Positions 8,984-17,370 of a DNA stretch of 30,728 bases are shown here, piece by piece. Source of the stretch: CAG-307 sp964524125. GTDB lineage: Bacteria; Bacillota_I; Bacilli_A; Acholeplasmatales; Anaeroplasmataceae. Within the stretch, counting starts at the first letter, position 1; every line of letters begins with the position of its first letter. The position numbers and the translations under genes are program-made. The stretch lies in the NCBI GenBank assembly GCA_964524125.1, contig CAZGBY010000015.1, positions 1 to 30,728 on the forward strand. Reading direction: 5' to 3'. The notes below the pieces were generated by a model. The model did no database searches. It saw only the letters and a program-made list of their open reading frames with translations, and was not told the DNA's origin.

Positions 8984-10291
8984 ATGCTTAAAGTTGTAAA
9001 ATTTGGAGGATCCAGTTTATCTTCTGATACTCAATTTAAAAAAGTTTATGATATTATCAAATCGGATTCATCAAGAAAAGTTGTAGTTGTAAGTGCACTA
9101 GGTAAAAGAGAATCATCGGATTCTAAGATTACTGATTTACTTTATATTCTACACGCTCATATAAAGTATTCTGTTCCTTATAATGATATATGGAATATGA
9201 TTGAATCTAGATTTATCAGTGTTAAAGAATCTTTAAATATAAATTATGATATAAAACATGATTTAGATATTCTTAAAAATGAACTTAATAAAGGCATATC
9301 TGAAGATTATTTAGTATCAAGAGGAGAATATTTAACTGCTAAATTAATGTCTTCATATATAGGATATCAATTTGTTGATGCTAAAGATTTAATTATTTTT
9401 AATTATGAAGGTCAAATTGATTATGATAAAACCGTACCTAAAGTTAAAGAAGCGTATTTAGCTTATGGAAATATAATTGTACCAGGTTTTTATGGTGCTT
9501 ATCCTAGTGGTGATATTAAACTTTTAAGTAGAGGTGGTTCTGATGTGACTGGTTCTATTTTAGCTAAAGGTGTTCATGCTGATTTATATGAAAATTGGAC
9601 AGATGTTTCGGGAATCTTAGTTGCTGATCCTCGAATTGTAGATAATCCTAAAGCTATAAAAGAAATAACTTACCATGAACTTAGAGAGCTTTCTTATATG
9701 GGGGCTAATGTACTTCATGAAGAAACAATATTCCCTATTCAATCATTAAACATACCTATTAATATTAAAAATACTAATAGACCTGAAGATGAAGGTACAT
9801 TAATATTAGAAGAATGTCATATAAATGATCAACCTATTACTGGTATTGCTGGTAAGAAAAATTTTGTATCATTTTCTATATTTAAAAATCATATGTCAGG
9901 TGAAATTGGTTATGTAAGAAAAGTACTTTCTTTATTTGAAAGATATAATGTATCAATAGAACATATACCTACTGGTATTGATACTATATCAATTGTGTGT
10001 TCTCAAGACTCTGTAGAAAAATATAAATATGAAATAGTATCAGAACTAAAAAATGATCTTCATGCAGATGATGTATCTGTACTTGAAGGATTAAGCCTAC
10101 TTGCAATTGTAGGTAGAAATATGAAAAGTTGTGTTGGACTTTCAGGTCAAATTTTTTCTGTACTTGGTTCTAATAATATAAATGTACGTATGATTGCTCA
10201 AGGGCCTGAAGAAATTAATATTATACTTGGTATAGATACAAAAGATTATGATAAAACATTAAAATTAATATATGATAATTTGGTAAGGTAG
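8984..10291 (+). CDS. lysC: Aspartate kinase
   Basis: Aspartokinase phosphorylates aspartate at the head of the lysine/threonine/methionine pathway. The 435-residue protein begins with KFGGSSL (7-13), the kinase signature, and includes RGGSDVTG and the ENWTDVSG segment. Two ACT regulatory modules fill the last roughly 140 residues, with MIAQGPEEINI resembling the QGSSE inhibitor-binding loop. Feedback inhibition by lysine and/or threonine is therefore likely in addition to control by the riboswitch. GGGAG precedes the ATG. The nitroreductase gene starts five bases after the stop. Confidence 0.95.
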   Translation: MLKVVKFGGSSLSSDTQFKKVYDIIKSDSSRKVVVVSALGKRESSDSKITDLLYILHAHIKYSVPYNDIWNMIESRFISVKESLNINYDIKHDLDILKNELNKGISEDYLVSRGEYLTAKLMSSYIGYQFVDAKDLIIFNYEGQIDYDKTVPKVKEAYLAYGNIIVPGFYGAYPSGDIKLLSRGGSDVTGSILAKGVHADLYENWTDVSGILVADPRIVDNPKAIKEITYHELRELSYMGANVLHEETIFPIQSLNIPINIKNTNRPEDEGTLILEECHINDQPITGIAGKKNFVSFSIFKNHMSGEIGYVRKVLSLFERYNVSIEHIPTGIDTISIVCSQDSVEKYKYEIVSELKNDLHADDVSVLEGLSLLAIVGRNMKSCVGLSGQIFSVLGSNNINVRMIAQGPEEINIILGIDTKDYDKTLKLIYDNLVR

Positions 10292-10296
10292 TAATT

Positions 10297-10830
10297 ATGG
10301 AATTTAATTTATTAATAGAACAAAGAAGAAGTGTAAGAAAGTTTAAAAAACAAGACATTTTAGATTCTGCTATATTAGAATGTATTACAGCTTCTTATAA
10401 TGCACCTTCTTGGAAGAACAGCCAAACTGCAAGATATCATTTAATATCAAGTAAAGAAATGATTAATAGAATTTTAAATACTCTACCAGATTTTAATAAA
10501 GAAAGTTCTTTAAATGCTAAACTTGTAGTTACAACTTTTATTAAAAATCGTTCTGGGTTTGAGCGTGAAACAAATCTTCCTTCTAATGAACTAGAAAATG
10601 GTTGGGGTATATATGATTTAGGACTTAATAATTCTTATTTTTTACTTACGCTTAAGGAAAAAGGTTTAGATTCTTTAGTAATGGGTTTAAGAGATTCTAA
10701 AGCGATTAGAGATATTTTAAATATTGATGAGAATGAAGTTATTGTATCAGTAATTGCAATAGGATATAAGGATGAAGAGATTGTAAAACCAAAGAAAAAA
10801 GATTCATCTTTAGTATGTAAAATATATTAA
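10297..10830 (+). CDS. Nitroreductase family protein (FMN)
   Basis: This 177-residue protein has the nitroreductase fold: RRSVRKFK near residues 9-16 contributes the FMN phosphate contacts, NAPSWKNSQ (35-43) follows, and a GLDSLVMGLRD segment precedes the C-terminal VIAIGYKDEE. Members are small dimeric flavoproteins using NAD(P)H to reduce nitro compounds, quinones or other substrates. The natural substrate cannot be predicted. The gene is five bases after lysC and ahead of the operon terminator, so it should be under the lysine riboswitch. No obvious link to lysine synthesis is known to me. Confidence 0.85.
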   Translation: MEFNLLIEQRRSVRKFKKQDILDSAILECITASYNAPSWKNSQTARYHLISSKEMINRILNTLPDFNKESSLNAKLVVTTFIKNRSGFERETNLPSNELENGWGIYDLGLNNSYFLLTLKEKGLDSLVMGLRDSKAIRDILNIDENEVIVSVIAIGYKDEEIVKPKKKDSSLVCKIY

Positions 10831-10867
10831 TTTAAATAAATTATTTATATTAGATATTTATATAATT

Positions 10868-10899
10868 AGAACACTGACAAAATTTGTTGGTGTTCTTTA
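10868..10899 (+). terminator. Terminator of lysine operon
   Basis: A 13-base stem with two G-T pairs (10868-10880 with 10884-10896) around a 3-base loop is followed by TTTATTAT. It lies 38 bases after the nitroreductase stop and ends the riboswitch-controlled unit. Confidence 0.75.
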
Positions 10900-10975
10900 T
10901 TATAAGTATCTTTTTATTTATTCTCAATTTAAGAAAAATATTAAGAACCCCCTTTCATAATAATCTTAAAAATGA

Positions 10976-10981
10976 TATAAT
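10976..10981 (+). promoter_or_regulatory. Extended -10 promoter for sirtuin operon
   Basis: TATAAT preceded by TGA (TGATATAAT) lies 27 bases before the sirtuin start, with a weak TTTCAT 17 bases upstream. The preceding terminator supports a new transcript here. Confidence 0.5.
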
Positions 10982-11007
10982 GAATGGTATTTTAAAAGGA
11001 GGCTATT

Positions 11008-11751
11008 ATGAATAATGTAGAAAAATTATATAAAATAATTAATGATTCATCAAAAATTGTCTTCTTTGGAGGCGCAGGAGTTTCTTGTGCATCGGGAATA
11101 CCAGATTTTAGAAGTGCAAATGGTATTTATTCTAAAACCCCAGAAGAATTAGTATCTCATATGTATTTTATAAATCAAACTGAAAAATTTTATGAATTTT
11201 ATAGGAAAAACTTGGTTTATAAAAATGCTAAGCCTAATGAATGCCATAAGGCTTTAGCTTATTTAGAGCATATTGGTAAATTGAGTAGCATTATTACACA
11301 AAACATTGACGACCTTCATCAAATGGCAGGCAGTAAAAAAGTATGTGAACTTCATGGTAGTGTTAAAAGAAATTATTGTATGAAATGTCATAAATTTTAT
11401 TCTTTAGATGAAATAGATTTATCTAAAGTCCCAAAATGTTCATGTGGTGGAATTATAAAACCAGATGTAGTTTTATATGAAGAAAATTTAAATGAAGAAA
11501 ATATAAATTTTGCAATTAAAGAAATATCTTTATGTGATACATTAATTATAGCTGGTACATCTTTAAAAGTGTATCCAGCAGCGTCATTTATTAGATTTTT
11601 TAAAGGTAAAAATTTAATTATAATTAATTTAAGTGATATAAATATAGAAAATAGTTATAAAAATTCATATTCTACATTACTAATAAATGGTAAAGTAGAA
11701 GAATATTTGAATTTAGAAAATATGAAAAAATATATTAGAAATGAGGAATAA
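11008..11751 (+). CDS. cobB: NAD-dependent protein deacylase, sirtuin family
   Basis: Sirtuins remove acetyl or other acyl groups from lysines using NAD+. All core motifs are present in 247 residues: GGAGVSCASGIPDFRS (21-36) for NAD binding, TQNIDDLH (97-104), ELHGS with catalytic His116, and a zinc knuckle of C124, C127, C144 and C146. GTSLKVYPAASF closes the Rossmann fold. AAAAGGAGG precedes the ATG. The first barnase-like lipoprotein gene begins two bases after its stop and uses a ribosome binding site inside this gene, so the genes are probably one operon. Cytoplasmic; target proteins unknown. The symbol is used in the general sense of bacterial Sir2. Confidence 0.93.
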   Translation: MNNVEKLYKIINDSSKIVFFGGAGVSCASGIPDFRSANGIYSKTPEELVSHMYFINQTEKFYEFYRKNLVYKNAKPNECHKALAYLEHIGKLSSIITQNIDDLHQMAGSKKVCELHGSVKRNYCMKCHKFYSLDEIDLSKVPKCSCGGIIKPDVVLYEENLNEENINFAIKEISLCDTLIIAGTSLKVYPAASFIRFFKGKNLIIINLSDINIENSYKNSYSTLLINGKVEEYLNLENMKKYIRNEE

Positions 11752-11753
11752 AT

Positions 11754-12980
11754 ATGAAAAAAACTTTAATACCACTTGCAGGTTTAATATTTTTAGCCGC
11801 AAGTTGCGATACACCAAAAACTACTACTAATGAAATGACAACTCCTGTTATATCATCAACACAAACTACAACACCAACTTCAATGGAAATTCTAACTCCA
11901 TCACAAGTTATGACTGTATCAGAAACTTTAGCTTTAGAAACTAATTTTTCAAGTAACTTTAATTTAGAATATTCTACAACCAATGATAATGTAGTAATTT
12001 CAAAAGATGGTACTTTAACTGCTAGAAAAGCAGGTCTTTGTTACATTACAGTTTCATATGGTGAACTTTCAGATACTGTATCTATATTGGTAGAAAACGC
12101 AAGCGACTTATCATCTGATCCATATGAAAATGTCTCAAAAGAAGAATTTTATGCAAACTATACAGAAGCTACATCTTATATGGATGCTTATTATAGATCT
12201 CAACATAATCTTTTATCAGGAAAAAATGAAGTTGAAGACCCAGACCCAGTATTATCCGAATACCAACCAAGAGTTGGGACTGAATATGTTAAAAATACAT
12301 CAGCTTTATATTCTTCTGATGGAAATACATATTATGTAGTTGATGCATATGGTAATATTGTAGATGCTATATATAAGGGTGGTGCTTATATTACTTTAAA
12401 TGAAGTTGCACCATACTTACAAGCGTTTGGTGATGTACCAGCAAATCATGTTGAATCTAATAATAAAAATCAAGTTAAAACTAGTCCTTGGAAAGAATAT
12501 TTAAGAGTTAATCATAATAAATTTTCTGGAGATACTAAAGGTTATCCATATGAACCAGAACTTCCTAACATTTCAGGATGCGATGGAGATTATCAATATT
12601 ACGAAGTTGATTTTGGTACTACCGGTACTGATACAGGTAATAATTATGCCATTAAGGTTTATAATGATGGTACTACTATAACTCGTGGAGCTGCACGTTT
12701 TGTTTATGCTCAAAAGAATATTAAAACAAATGAAAAATTAAGCATTAATGACAGATATGTATTTTATACTTATAACCATTATAACGATTTTCAAGAATAT
12801 TTAAATTATCAAGGTGGTTTTGGTAAGATTTTTGGAAATGTAACAGGTGGTGGAACACTATCTTCTAAAGAAGATTATAATCCTACACCATACGTAGAAG
12901 TATCTTATTTAGATTTGACTTTAAGAGGAAAAACTTCAACAACTAATTTAAGTACTATTTGTACTAATATATTAGATTAA
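11754..12980 (+). CDS. Putative lipoprotein: Ig-like domain plus barnase-type ribonuclease domain (copy 1)
   Basis: The 408-residue precursor has a lipoprotein signal ending LAASC (Cys18), a Thr/Ser-rich linker to about residue 45, and a Big_2-like Ig domain (about 46-115, with TLTARKAGLCYITV). The C-terminal half matches barnase. EVAPYLQAFGDVPAN (217-231) parallels the VADYLQ..LPDN start of barnase. PELPNISG parallels GKLPGKSG. YYEVDF supplies a catalytic Glu284, TRGAARFVYA aligns Arg311 and Arg315 with barnase Arg83 and Arg87, and YNHYNDF supplies His342 for His102. Insertions of 12 to 17 residues separate these motifs, and about 60 residues extend past the histidine. It should be a guanyl-type RNase anchored to the outer face of the membrane. 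The substrate and purpose (RNA scavenging or competition) are unknown. No barstar-like inhibitor gene is seen nearby. Confidence 0.78.
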   Translation: MKKTLIPLAGLIFLAASCDTPKTTTNEMTTPVISSTQTTTPTSMEILTPSQVMTVSETLALETNFSSNFNLEYSTTNDNVVISKDGTLTARKAGLCYITVSYGELSDTVSILVENASDLSSDPYENVSKEEFYANYTEATSYMDAYYRSQHNLLSGKNEVEDPDPVLSEYQPRVGTEYVKNTSALYSSDGNTYYVVDAYGNIVDAIYKGGAYITLNEVAPYLQAFGDVPANHVESNNKNQVKTSPWKEYLRVNHNKFSGDTKGYPYEPELPNISGCDGDYQYYEVDFGTTGTDTGNNYAIKVYNDGTTITRGAARFVYAQKNIKTNEKLSINDRYVFYTYNHYNDFQEYLNYQGGFGKIFGNVTGGGTLSSKEDYNPTPYVEVSYLDLTLRGKTSTTNLSTICTNILD

Positions 12981-12998
12981 TAAAAAAAGGTGATTAAA

Positions 12999-14237
12999 AT
13001 GAAAAAAATTATTTCACCAATAATATGTTTAACTTTAATTGGTATATGTTCATCTTGTAAAAGTAATACTGAAGAAATAGTTGTTAAAAAAGGTGAATAT
13101 GAACTTACTTATGATGAAAATGATTTAAATATTTTAACAAACTCACAAGTCATGAAAGTATCACAATCTTTACAAATTGAAACTAATTATGACGATAAAT
13201 ATGATTTAAAATATTCTTTATCTAATGATAATTTAACTATTTCAAATGATGGAATGATAACTGCAAGAAAACAAGGTCTTTGTTTTATTACTGTAGAGGG
13301 TAATAATAAAAAAGATATAGTATCTATTATGATAGAAAATTCATCAGATATTTCTTCAGATCCATATGAAAATGTTGATGTAGATAAATTTTATAAAAAC
13401 TATACAGAGGCTACATCTTATATGGATGCATATTATAGATCACAACATTATCTTATGTCTGGAGTTTTAGAAGTTGATGATTGTACTCCAAGCGCTTCAT
13501 CATCTACTCCAAAAATAGAAAATACTTTTGTAAAAAATACATCTTCTATCTATTCAACTAATAAAAATACTTATTATGTAGTTAATGGTGAAGGTAATAT
13601 TGTAGATGCTATATATAGTTGTGGAGCTTATAGAACTTTAAATGAAGTCGCACCTTTTTTACAAGCATTTGGTGATGTACCTGTAAATTATGCAGAAGGT
13701 AATAAAACTAAACCAACATCAACTGAATGGGGTGAATACTTAGTAGTTAATCATAATCCTTTTTCTGGTGATACTGAAAAATATCCTTATGAACCAGTAC
13801 TTCCAAATATTTCAGGATGTGGTGGAGATTATATTTACTATGAAATTGATTTAGCTACAACAGGCACAGAAGGTAGTGGTAGTCCTGCATTATATAACAA
13901 CGGACAATATATTACTCGTGGAGCAGCTAGACTTGTATATTCAAAATATATTAATAAAGATGAGCAAGAATTTGATGATATTTCAAAACGATATGTATTT
14001 TATACTTATAATCATTATAATGATTTCCAAGAATACTTAAATTATCAATCAGGATTTGGTCAAATGTTTGGAAATATTACTGGTGGAGGTACTCTATCAT
14101 CTAAAAAAGAATATAATCCTACAGATTATGTAGAAGTTTTACATGAAGATTTAAATTGTTATAATTTAAATAGAAGTACTTCAACTACTTCAATTATATA
14201 TTTTGTATATAAAAAAGATGAAGAATTATTTTTATAA
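12999..14237 (+). CDS. Putative lipoprotein: Ig-like domain plus barnase-type ribonuclease domain (copy 2)
   Basis: This 412-residue paralogue of the preceding gene starts 18 bases after it. ATG 12999 is preferred, with AAGGTGA upstream; GTG 12990 overlaps that site. The signal peptide ends at CSSC (Cys20), a weaker lipobox than in copy 1. The Ig-like domain (about residues 45-110), the shared block SSDPYENV...YTEATSYMDAYYRSQH, and the barnase-like half are all kept. The catalytic set is also kept: Glu in YYEIDL, both arginines in TRGAARLVYS, and His in YNHYNDF. The linker and the last 25 residues differ strongly from copy 1. The arrangement points to tandem duplication with the nuclease core under selection. 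There is no clear terminator after it. Confidence 0.78.
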   Translation: MKKIISPIICLTLIGICSSCKSNTEEIVVKKGEYELTYDENDLNILTNSQVMKVSQSLQIETNYDDKYDLKYSLSNDNLTISNDGMITARKQGLCFITVEGNNKKDIVSIMIENSSDISSDPYENVDVDKFYKNYTEATSYMDAYYRSQHYLMSGVLEVDDCTPSASSSTPKIENTFVKNTSSIYSTNKNTYYVVNGEGNIVDAIYSCGAYRTLNEVAPFLQAFGDVPVNYAEGNKTKPTSTEWGEYLVVNHNPFSGDTEKYPYEPVLPNISGCGGDYIYYEIDLATTGTEGSGSPALYNNGQYITRGAARLVYSKYINKDEQEFDDISKRYVFYTYNHYNDFQEYLNYQSGFGQMFGNITGGGTLSSKKEYNPTDYVEVLHEDLNCYNLNRSTSTTSIIYFVYKKDEELFL

Positions 14238-14320
14238 TCTATTTAAAAATAAGCATTTCATTTTATATTTTTAAGTATTTAAGCTATAATATAAATACAA
14301 AAGGAAATGAGGTTATAAAT

Positions 14321-14617
14321 ATGTTAGAAATTAATAAAGATAATTTTAATGAAATTGTAAATTCAAATGATACAATACTTGTAGATTTTTGGGCTCCTTG
14401 GTGTTCTCCTTGTCGTATGCTAGGTCCTGTACTTGAAGAAGTATGTAGTGAAAATAATATTCCATTTGGTAAGATTAATGTAGATGATGAAGAAGAACTT
14501 GCTCGTTCTTTTAATTGTATGTCTATTCCTCTTGTTATATTATTTAAAGATGGAAAAGCTATTAAACAATTTGTAGGTTATAAATCTAAACAAGAAGTAT
14601 TGGAGTTTATTAAGTAA
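14321..14617 (+). CDS. trxA: Thioredoxin
   Basis: A 98-residue thioredoxin with the family core FWAPWCSPC (redox Cys28 and Cys31). The active-site dipeptide is Ser-Pro instead of the common Gly-Pro. The cis-proline region is MSIPLVILFKDG. It is slightly shorter than the usual 105 residues, mostly at the C-terminus. AAGGAAATGAGG precedes the ATG. The reductase gene overlaps it by one base (TAATG), so the pair is translationally coupled and very likely works as donor and acceptor. Confidence 0.95.
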   Translation: MLEINKDNFNEIVNSNDTILVDFWAPWCSPCRMLGPVLEEVCSENNIPFGKINVDDEEELARSFNCMSIPLVILFKDGKAIKQFVGYKSKQEVLEFIK

Positions 14618-15465
14618 TGATATATGATACTATCATAATTGGTAAGGGCCCTTGTGGTATAACTTGTTCAGTATATCTGAAAAGATTTAATTTAAATCCT
14701 TTAATTATTGCTAAAGATGGTGGAGCATTAACTAAAGCTAAGATTATTGAAAATTATTATGGATTTAATTCTATATCAGGGATTGATTTAATTAATTTAG
14801 GTATTAATCAAGCTAAGAATTTAGATATACCTATTATTGATGATGAAGTAATATCTATCGATGTACTAGATCACATTTATGTAAAAACTAAAACTAATAT
14901 TTATGAATGTTATACTTTGTTTTTAGCAATGGGTTATTCTAGAAATACTCTAAATGTAGAAAATGCGTCTAAGTTTGAAGGAAATGGTTTATCTTATTGT
15001 GCAATATGTGATGGTTTTTTCTTTAAAAATAAAAAAATTGGCATTGTTGGTAGTGGCCCATTTATGGAAAGTGAATATGAAATATTAAAAAGATTTTCTC
15101 CTAATATAACTATATTTACTAATGGCGATGATACTAATGTAGATGGTAATATTGTTAAAGATATAATAGTGTCCTTAATTGGTGATGAACATCTTTCTGG
15201 CGTAAAGACTTTAAATAATACTTATAATGTAGATGGTCTTTTTATAGCACTTGGACATCAATCGGGAATGACTATAGCACGACATATTGGGATTGAACTT
15301 AAAGATAATAATATAGTAGTTGATGAAAATATGAAGACTAATATTCCGCATATATTTGCAGGTGGAGATGTAATTGGTGGTATGTTACAGATATCTAAAG
15401 CTATAAGTGATGGTGCAAAAGCTTCTTTAAGTATTAAAGAAGACTTAAAATTTATTAAGAAATAA
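14617..15465 (+). CDS. Thioredoxin reductase-like flavoprotein lacking NADPH motifs
   Basis: A 282-residue two-domain flavoprotein coupled to thioredoxin. The FAD site is clear: IIIGKGPCG (6-14), KIIENYYGF and the C-terminal AGGDVIGG. The redox pair is CAIC (Cys128, Cys131). In the second nucleotide domain the usual GGGDSAxEE is replaced by GSGPFMESE (145-153), and the HRRxxxR segment that grips the NADPH phosphate is absent (IFTNGDD instead). Ferredoxin-dependent flavin thioredoxin reductases of clostridia lack the same motifs, so a reductant other than NADPH is a reasonable inference. It could also be NADH-linked or an orphan member. It is shorter than typical TrxB (about 305-310 residues). 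Confidence 0.85.
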   Translation: MIYDTIIIGKGPCGITCSVYLKRFNLNPLIIAKDGGALTKAKIIENYYGFNSISGIDLINLGINQAKNLDIPIIDDEVISIDVLDHIYVKTKTNIYECYTLFLAMGYSRNTLNVENASKFEGNGLSYCAICDGFFFKNKKIGIVGSGPFMESEYEILKRFSPNITIFTNGDDTNVDGNIVKDIIVSLIGDEHLSGVKTLNNTYNVDGLFIALGHQSGMTIARHIGIELKDNNIVVDENMKTNIPHIFAGGDVIGGMLQISKAISDGAKASLSIKEDLKFIKK

Positions 15466-15485
15466 ACAAATAATTAAAAAGAAAT

Positions 15486-15519
15486 TGCCAAATATGAAAA
15501 TATTTGGTATTATTTTTTT
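15486..15519 (+). terminator. Terminator after thioredoxin reductase gene
   Basis: An 8-base stem (15488-15495 with 15500-15507), extended by a G-T and a T-A pair, closes a GAAA tetraloop and is followed by a run of T residues (15510-15518). It separates the thioredoxin pair from the ABC-F gene. Confidence 0.85.
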
Positions 15520-15540
15520 GTTATAAAAAGAGGTGAATAT

Positions 15541-17094
15541 ATGTCAGTATTAAAAGTTACAAATGTTTCTCATGGGTTTGGAGAAAGAACAATCTTAGAT
15601 AATGCTACATTCCAAATGAATAAAGGAGAACATATAGGTCTTGTTGGGGCTAATGGTGAGGGTAAAACTACATTTTTAAATATTATTACAGGTAGTATTT
15701 CTCCTGATAGTGGTAAAGTAGAATGGTGTAAAAGAATTACTACTGGTTATTTAGATCAATATGCAAAATTAACAAAAGGTTTAACTATTAAGGAATTTTT
15801 AAAAACTGCATTTTCTCATATGTTTGACCTTGAAGCTGAAATGTATAAAATGTATGAAAAAATGGCAGATTGTTCTGAACAAGAAATGCAAGAAATGTTA
15901 GAAGATATTGGTGAAATACAATCAGAGCTTGAATCATCAGGATTTTATACACTTGATAGTAAAATTGAAGAAGTGGGTAATGGACTTGGGTTAAATGATA
16001 TTGGATTTGACAGGGATGTAACTGAACTTTCTGGTGGACAAAGAAGTAAAGTATTACTCACTAAGCTATTACTTGAAAATCCTATGATATTAATATTAGA
16101 TGAACCTACTAACTATTTAGATGAATCTCATATAAAATGGTTAACTAATTATTTAAATAATTATGAAAATGCATTTATTTTAGTATCACATGACATTCCA
16201 TTTTTAAATAATGTTGTAAATGTTATTTACCATTTAGAACAAGGTATACTTACAAGATATAGTGGTAATTATGATTTATTTGTTGAACTTCACGAAACTG
16301 AGCTTCGTCATCAAGCTATAGCTTATGAAAAACAACAAAAAGAAATTGAAAAATTAGAAACATTTATTGCAAAAAATAAAGCTCGTGTAGCTACAACAAA
16401 TTTGGCTAAATCTCGTCAAAGAATCTTAGATAAAATGGTTATATTAGATAAACCTACTTCATCAGTAAAACCTAATTTTAAATTTAATGAAGCATCAGGT
16501 ACTGGTCGTTTTGTAGTTACAACAAAAGATTTAGTGATAGGTTATGACTTACCACTTTCTAAACCTTTAAATTTAACTATAGAAAAAGGACAAAAAGTTG
16601 CAATTAAAGGTGCAAATGGTATTGGTAAATCAACTCTATTAAAAACATTACTTGGTATCATTCCACCTATTAGTGGTAAAGTTGATTTAGATTTTAAATT
16701 AGAACCTGGTTATTTTGAACAAGAAGATTCTTCATCAAGACTAACTGCTCATGAAGAGGTTTGGAATATGTATCCTTCATTTACTAATGCTGAAATTAGA
16801 GGGGCATTAGCTTCGTGTGGACTTAATAAGGATAAGATTGAATCTTTAATGTTAGTTTTATCTGGTGGTGAACAAGCTAAGGTTAGAATTTGTAAGGTTA
16901 TGCTTAAAGAAACTAATTTCTTGGTACTTGATGAACCTACTAATCATTTAGATCAATTAGCTAAAGAAGCTTTAAAGGAAGCATTAATGAAATATAAAGG
17001 TACAATCTTACTTGTATCACATGAACCTGAATTTTATGAAGGATTATGCGATATAATATTTAATGCTGAAGAGTGGACTACTAAATTAGTATGA
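15541..17094 (+). CDS. ABC-F family ATPase
   Basis: Two ABC cassettes on one 517-residue chain, with no membrane part, place this in the ABC-F family of ribosome-associated ATPases. The first cassette has GANGEGKTT (36-44), LSGGQRSK and LDEPTNYLD. The second has GANGIGKST, LSGGEQAK and LDEPTNHLD. The segment between them, rich in charged helices with KSRQRILDK, is the interdomain linker that reaches the ribosomal E site and peptidyl-transferase centre in known members. It looks closest to housekeeping translation factors of the YkpA/YbiT kind. An antibiotic-resistance role cannot be excluded from sequence alone but nothing points to it. AGAGGTGA precedes the ATG. Confidence 0.92.
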   Translation: MSVLKVTNVSHGFGERTILDNATFQMNKGEHIGLVGANGEGKTTFLNIITGSISPDSGKVEWCKRITTGYLDQYAKLTKGLTIKEFLKTAFSHMFDLEAEMYKMYEKMADCSEQEMQEMLEDIGEIQSELESSGFYTLDSKIEEVGNGLGLNDIGFDRDVTELSGGQRSKVLLTKLLLENPMILILDEPTNYLDESHIKWLTNYLNNYENAFILVSHDIPFLNNVVNVIYHLEQGILTRYSGNYDLFVELHETELRHQAIAYEKQQKEIEKLETFIAKNKARVATTNLAKSRQRILDKMVILDKPTSSVKPNFKFNEASGTGRFVVTTKDLVIGYDLPLSKPLNLTIEKGQKVAIKGANGIGKSTLLKTLLGIIPPISGKVDLDFKLEPGYFEQEDSSSRLTAHEEVWNMYPSFTNAEIRGALASCGLNKDKIESLMLVLSGGEQAKVRICKVMLKETNFLVLDEPTNHLDQLAKEALKEALMKYKGTILLVSHEPEFYEGLCDIIFNAEEWTTKLV

Positions 17095-17297
17095 TCAAAT
17101 ATTTATAAAACTTTAATAATAATTATTTTTTGAAAATAAAAATAAAAAAAATTAAAATTTTAAAATTTCCGTTTTTTTAGAAAAAACTAAAAAAAATAAA
17201 ATTAAAATTATAAAAAATGGCTTAAATTTGTTGAGAAAAAAACAGATTCTTGAAATATTTATTAAAAATAAGGAAAAAAGGCTAAAAAATAGCCGAT

Positions 17298-17326
17298 TTG
17301 CAAAAAAATAAAAAATAATTTATAAT
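17298..17326 (+). promoter_or_regulatory. Promoter of ssb gene
   Basis: TTGCAA (17298-17303) and a consensus TATAAT (17321-17326) are exactly 17 bases apart. Seven bases after the -10 lies a perfect 10-base palindrome, ACACTAGTGT (17333-17342), at the expected transcription start. It could be an operator or a short 5' hairpin. Confidence 0.7.
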
Positions 17327-17370
17327 GCAAGCACACTAGTGTTAAAAATATTTTTATTGGAGGTGGAACT

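Noticed and set aside
10830..14321. Barstar-like immunity gene for the barnase-like proteins
   Set aside because: I looked for a short open frame near the pair. The gaps are too small (2 to 84 bases apart from the leader) and none carries a barstar-like sequence.
17280..17294. GGCTA/TAGCC hairpin before ssb as a terminator
   Set aside because: The stem has only five pairs and no T tract follows. It overlaps the -35 region of the ssb promoter. The rest of 17095-17297 is AT-rich sequence with no other feature.
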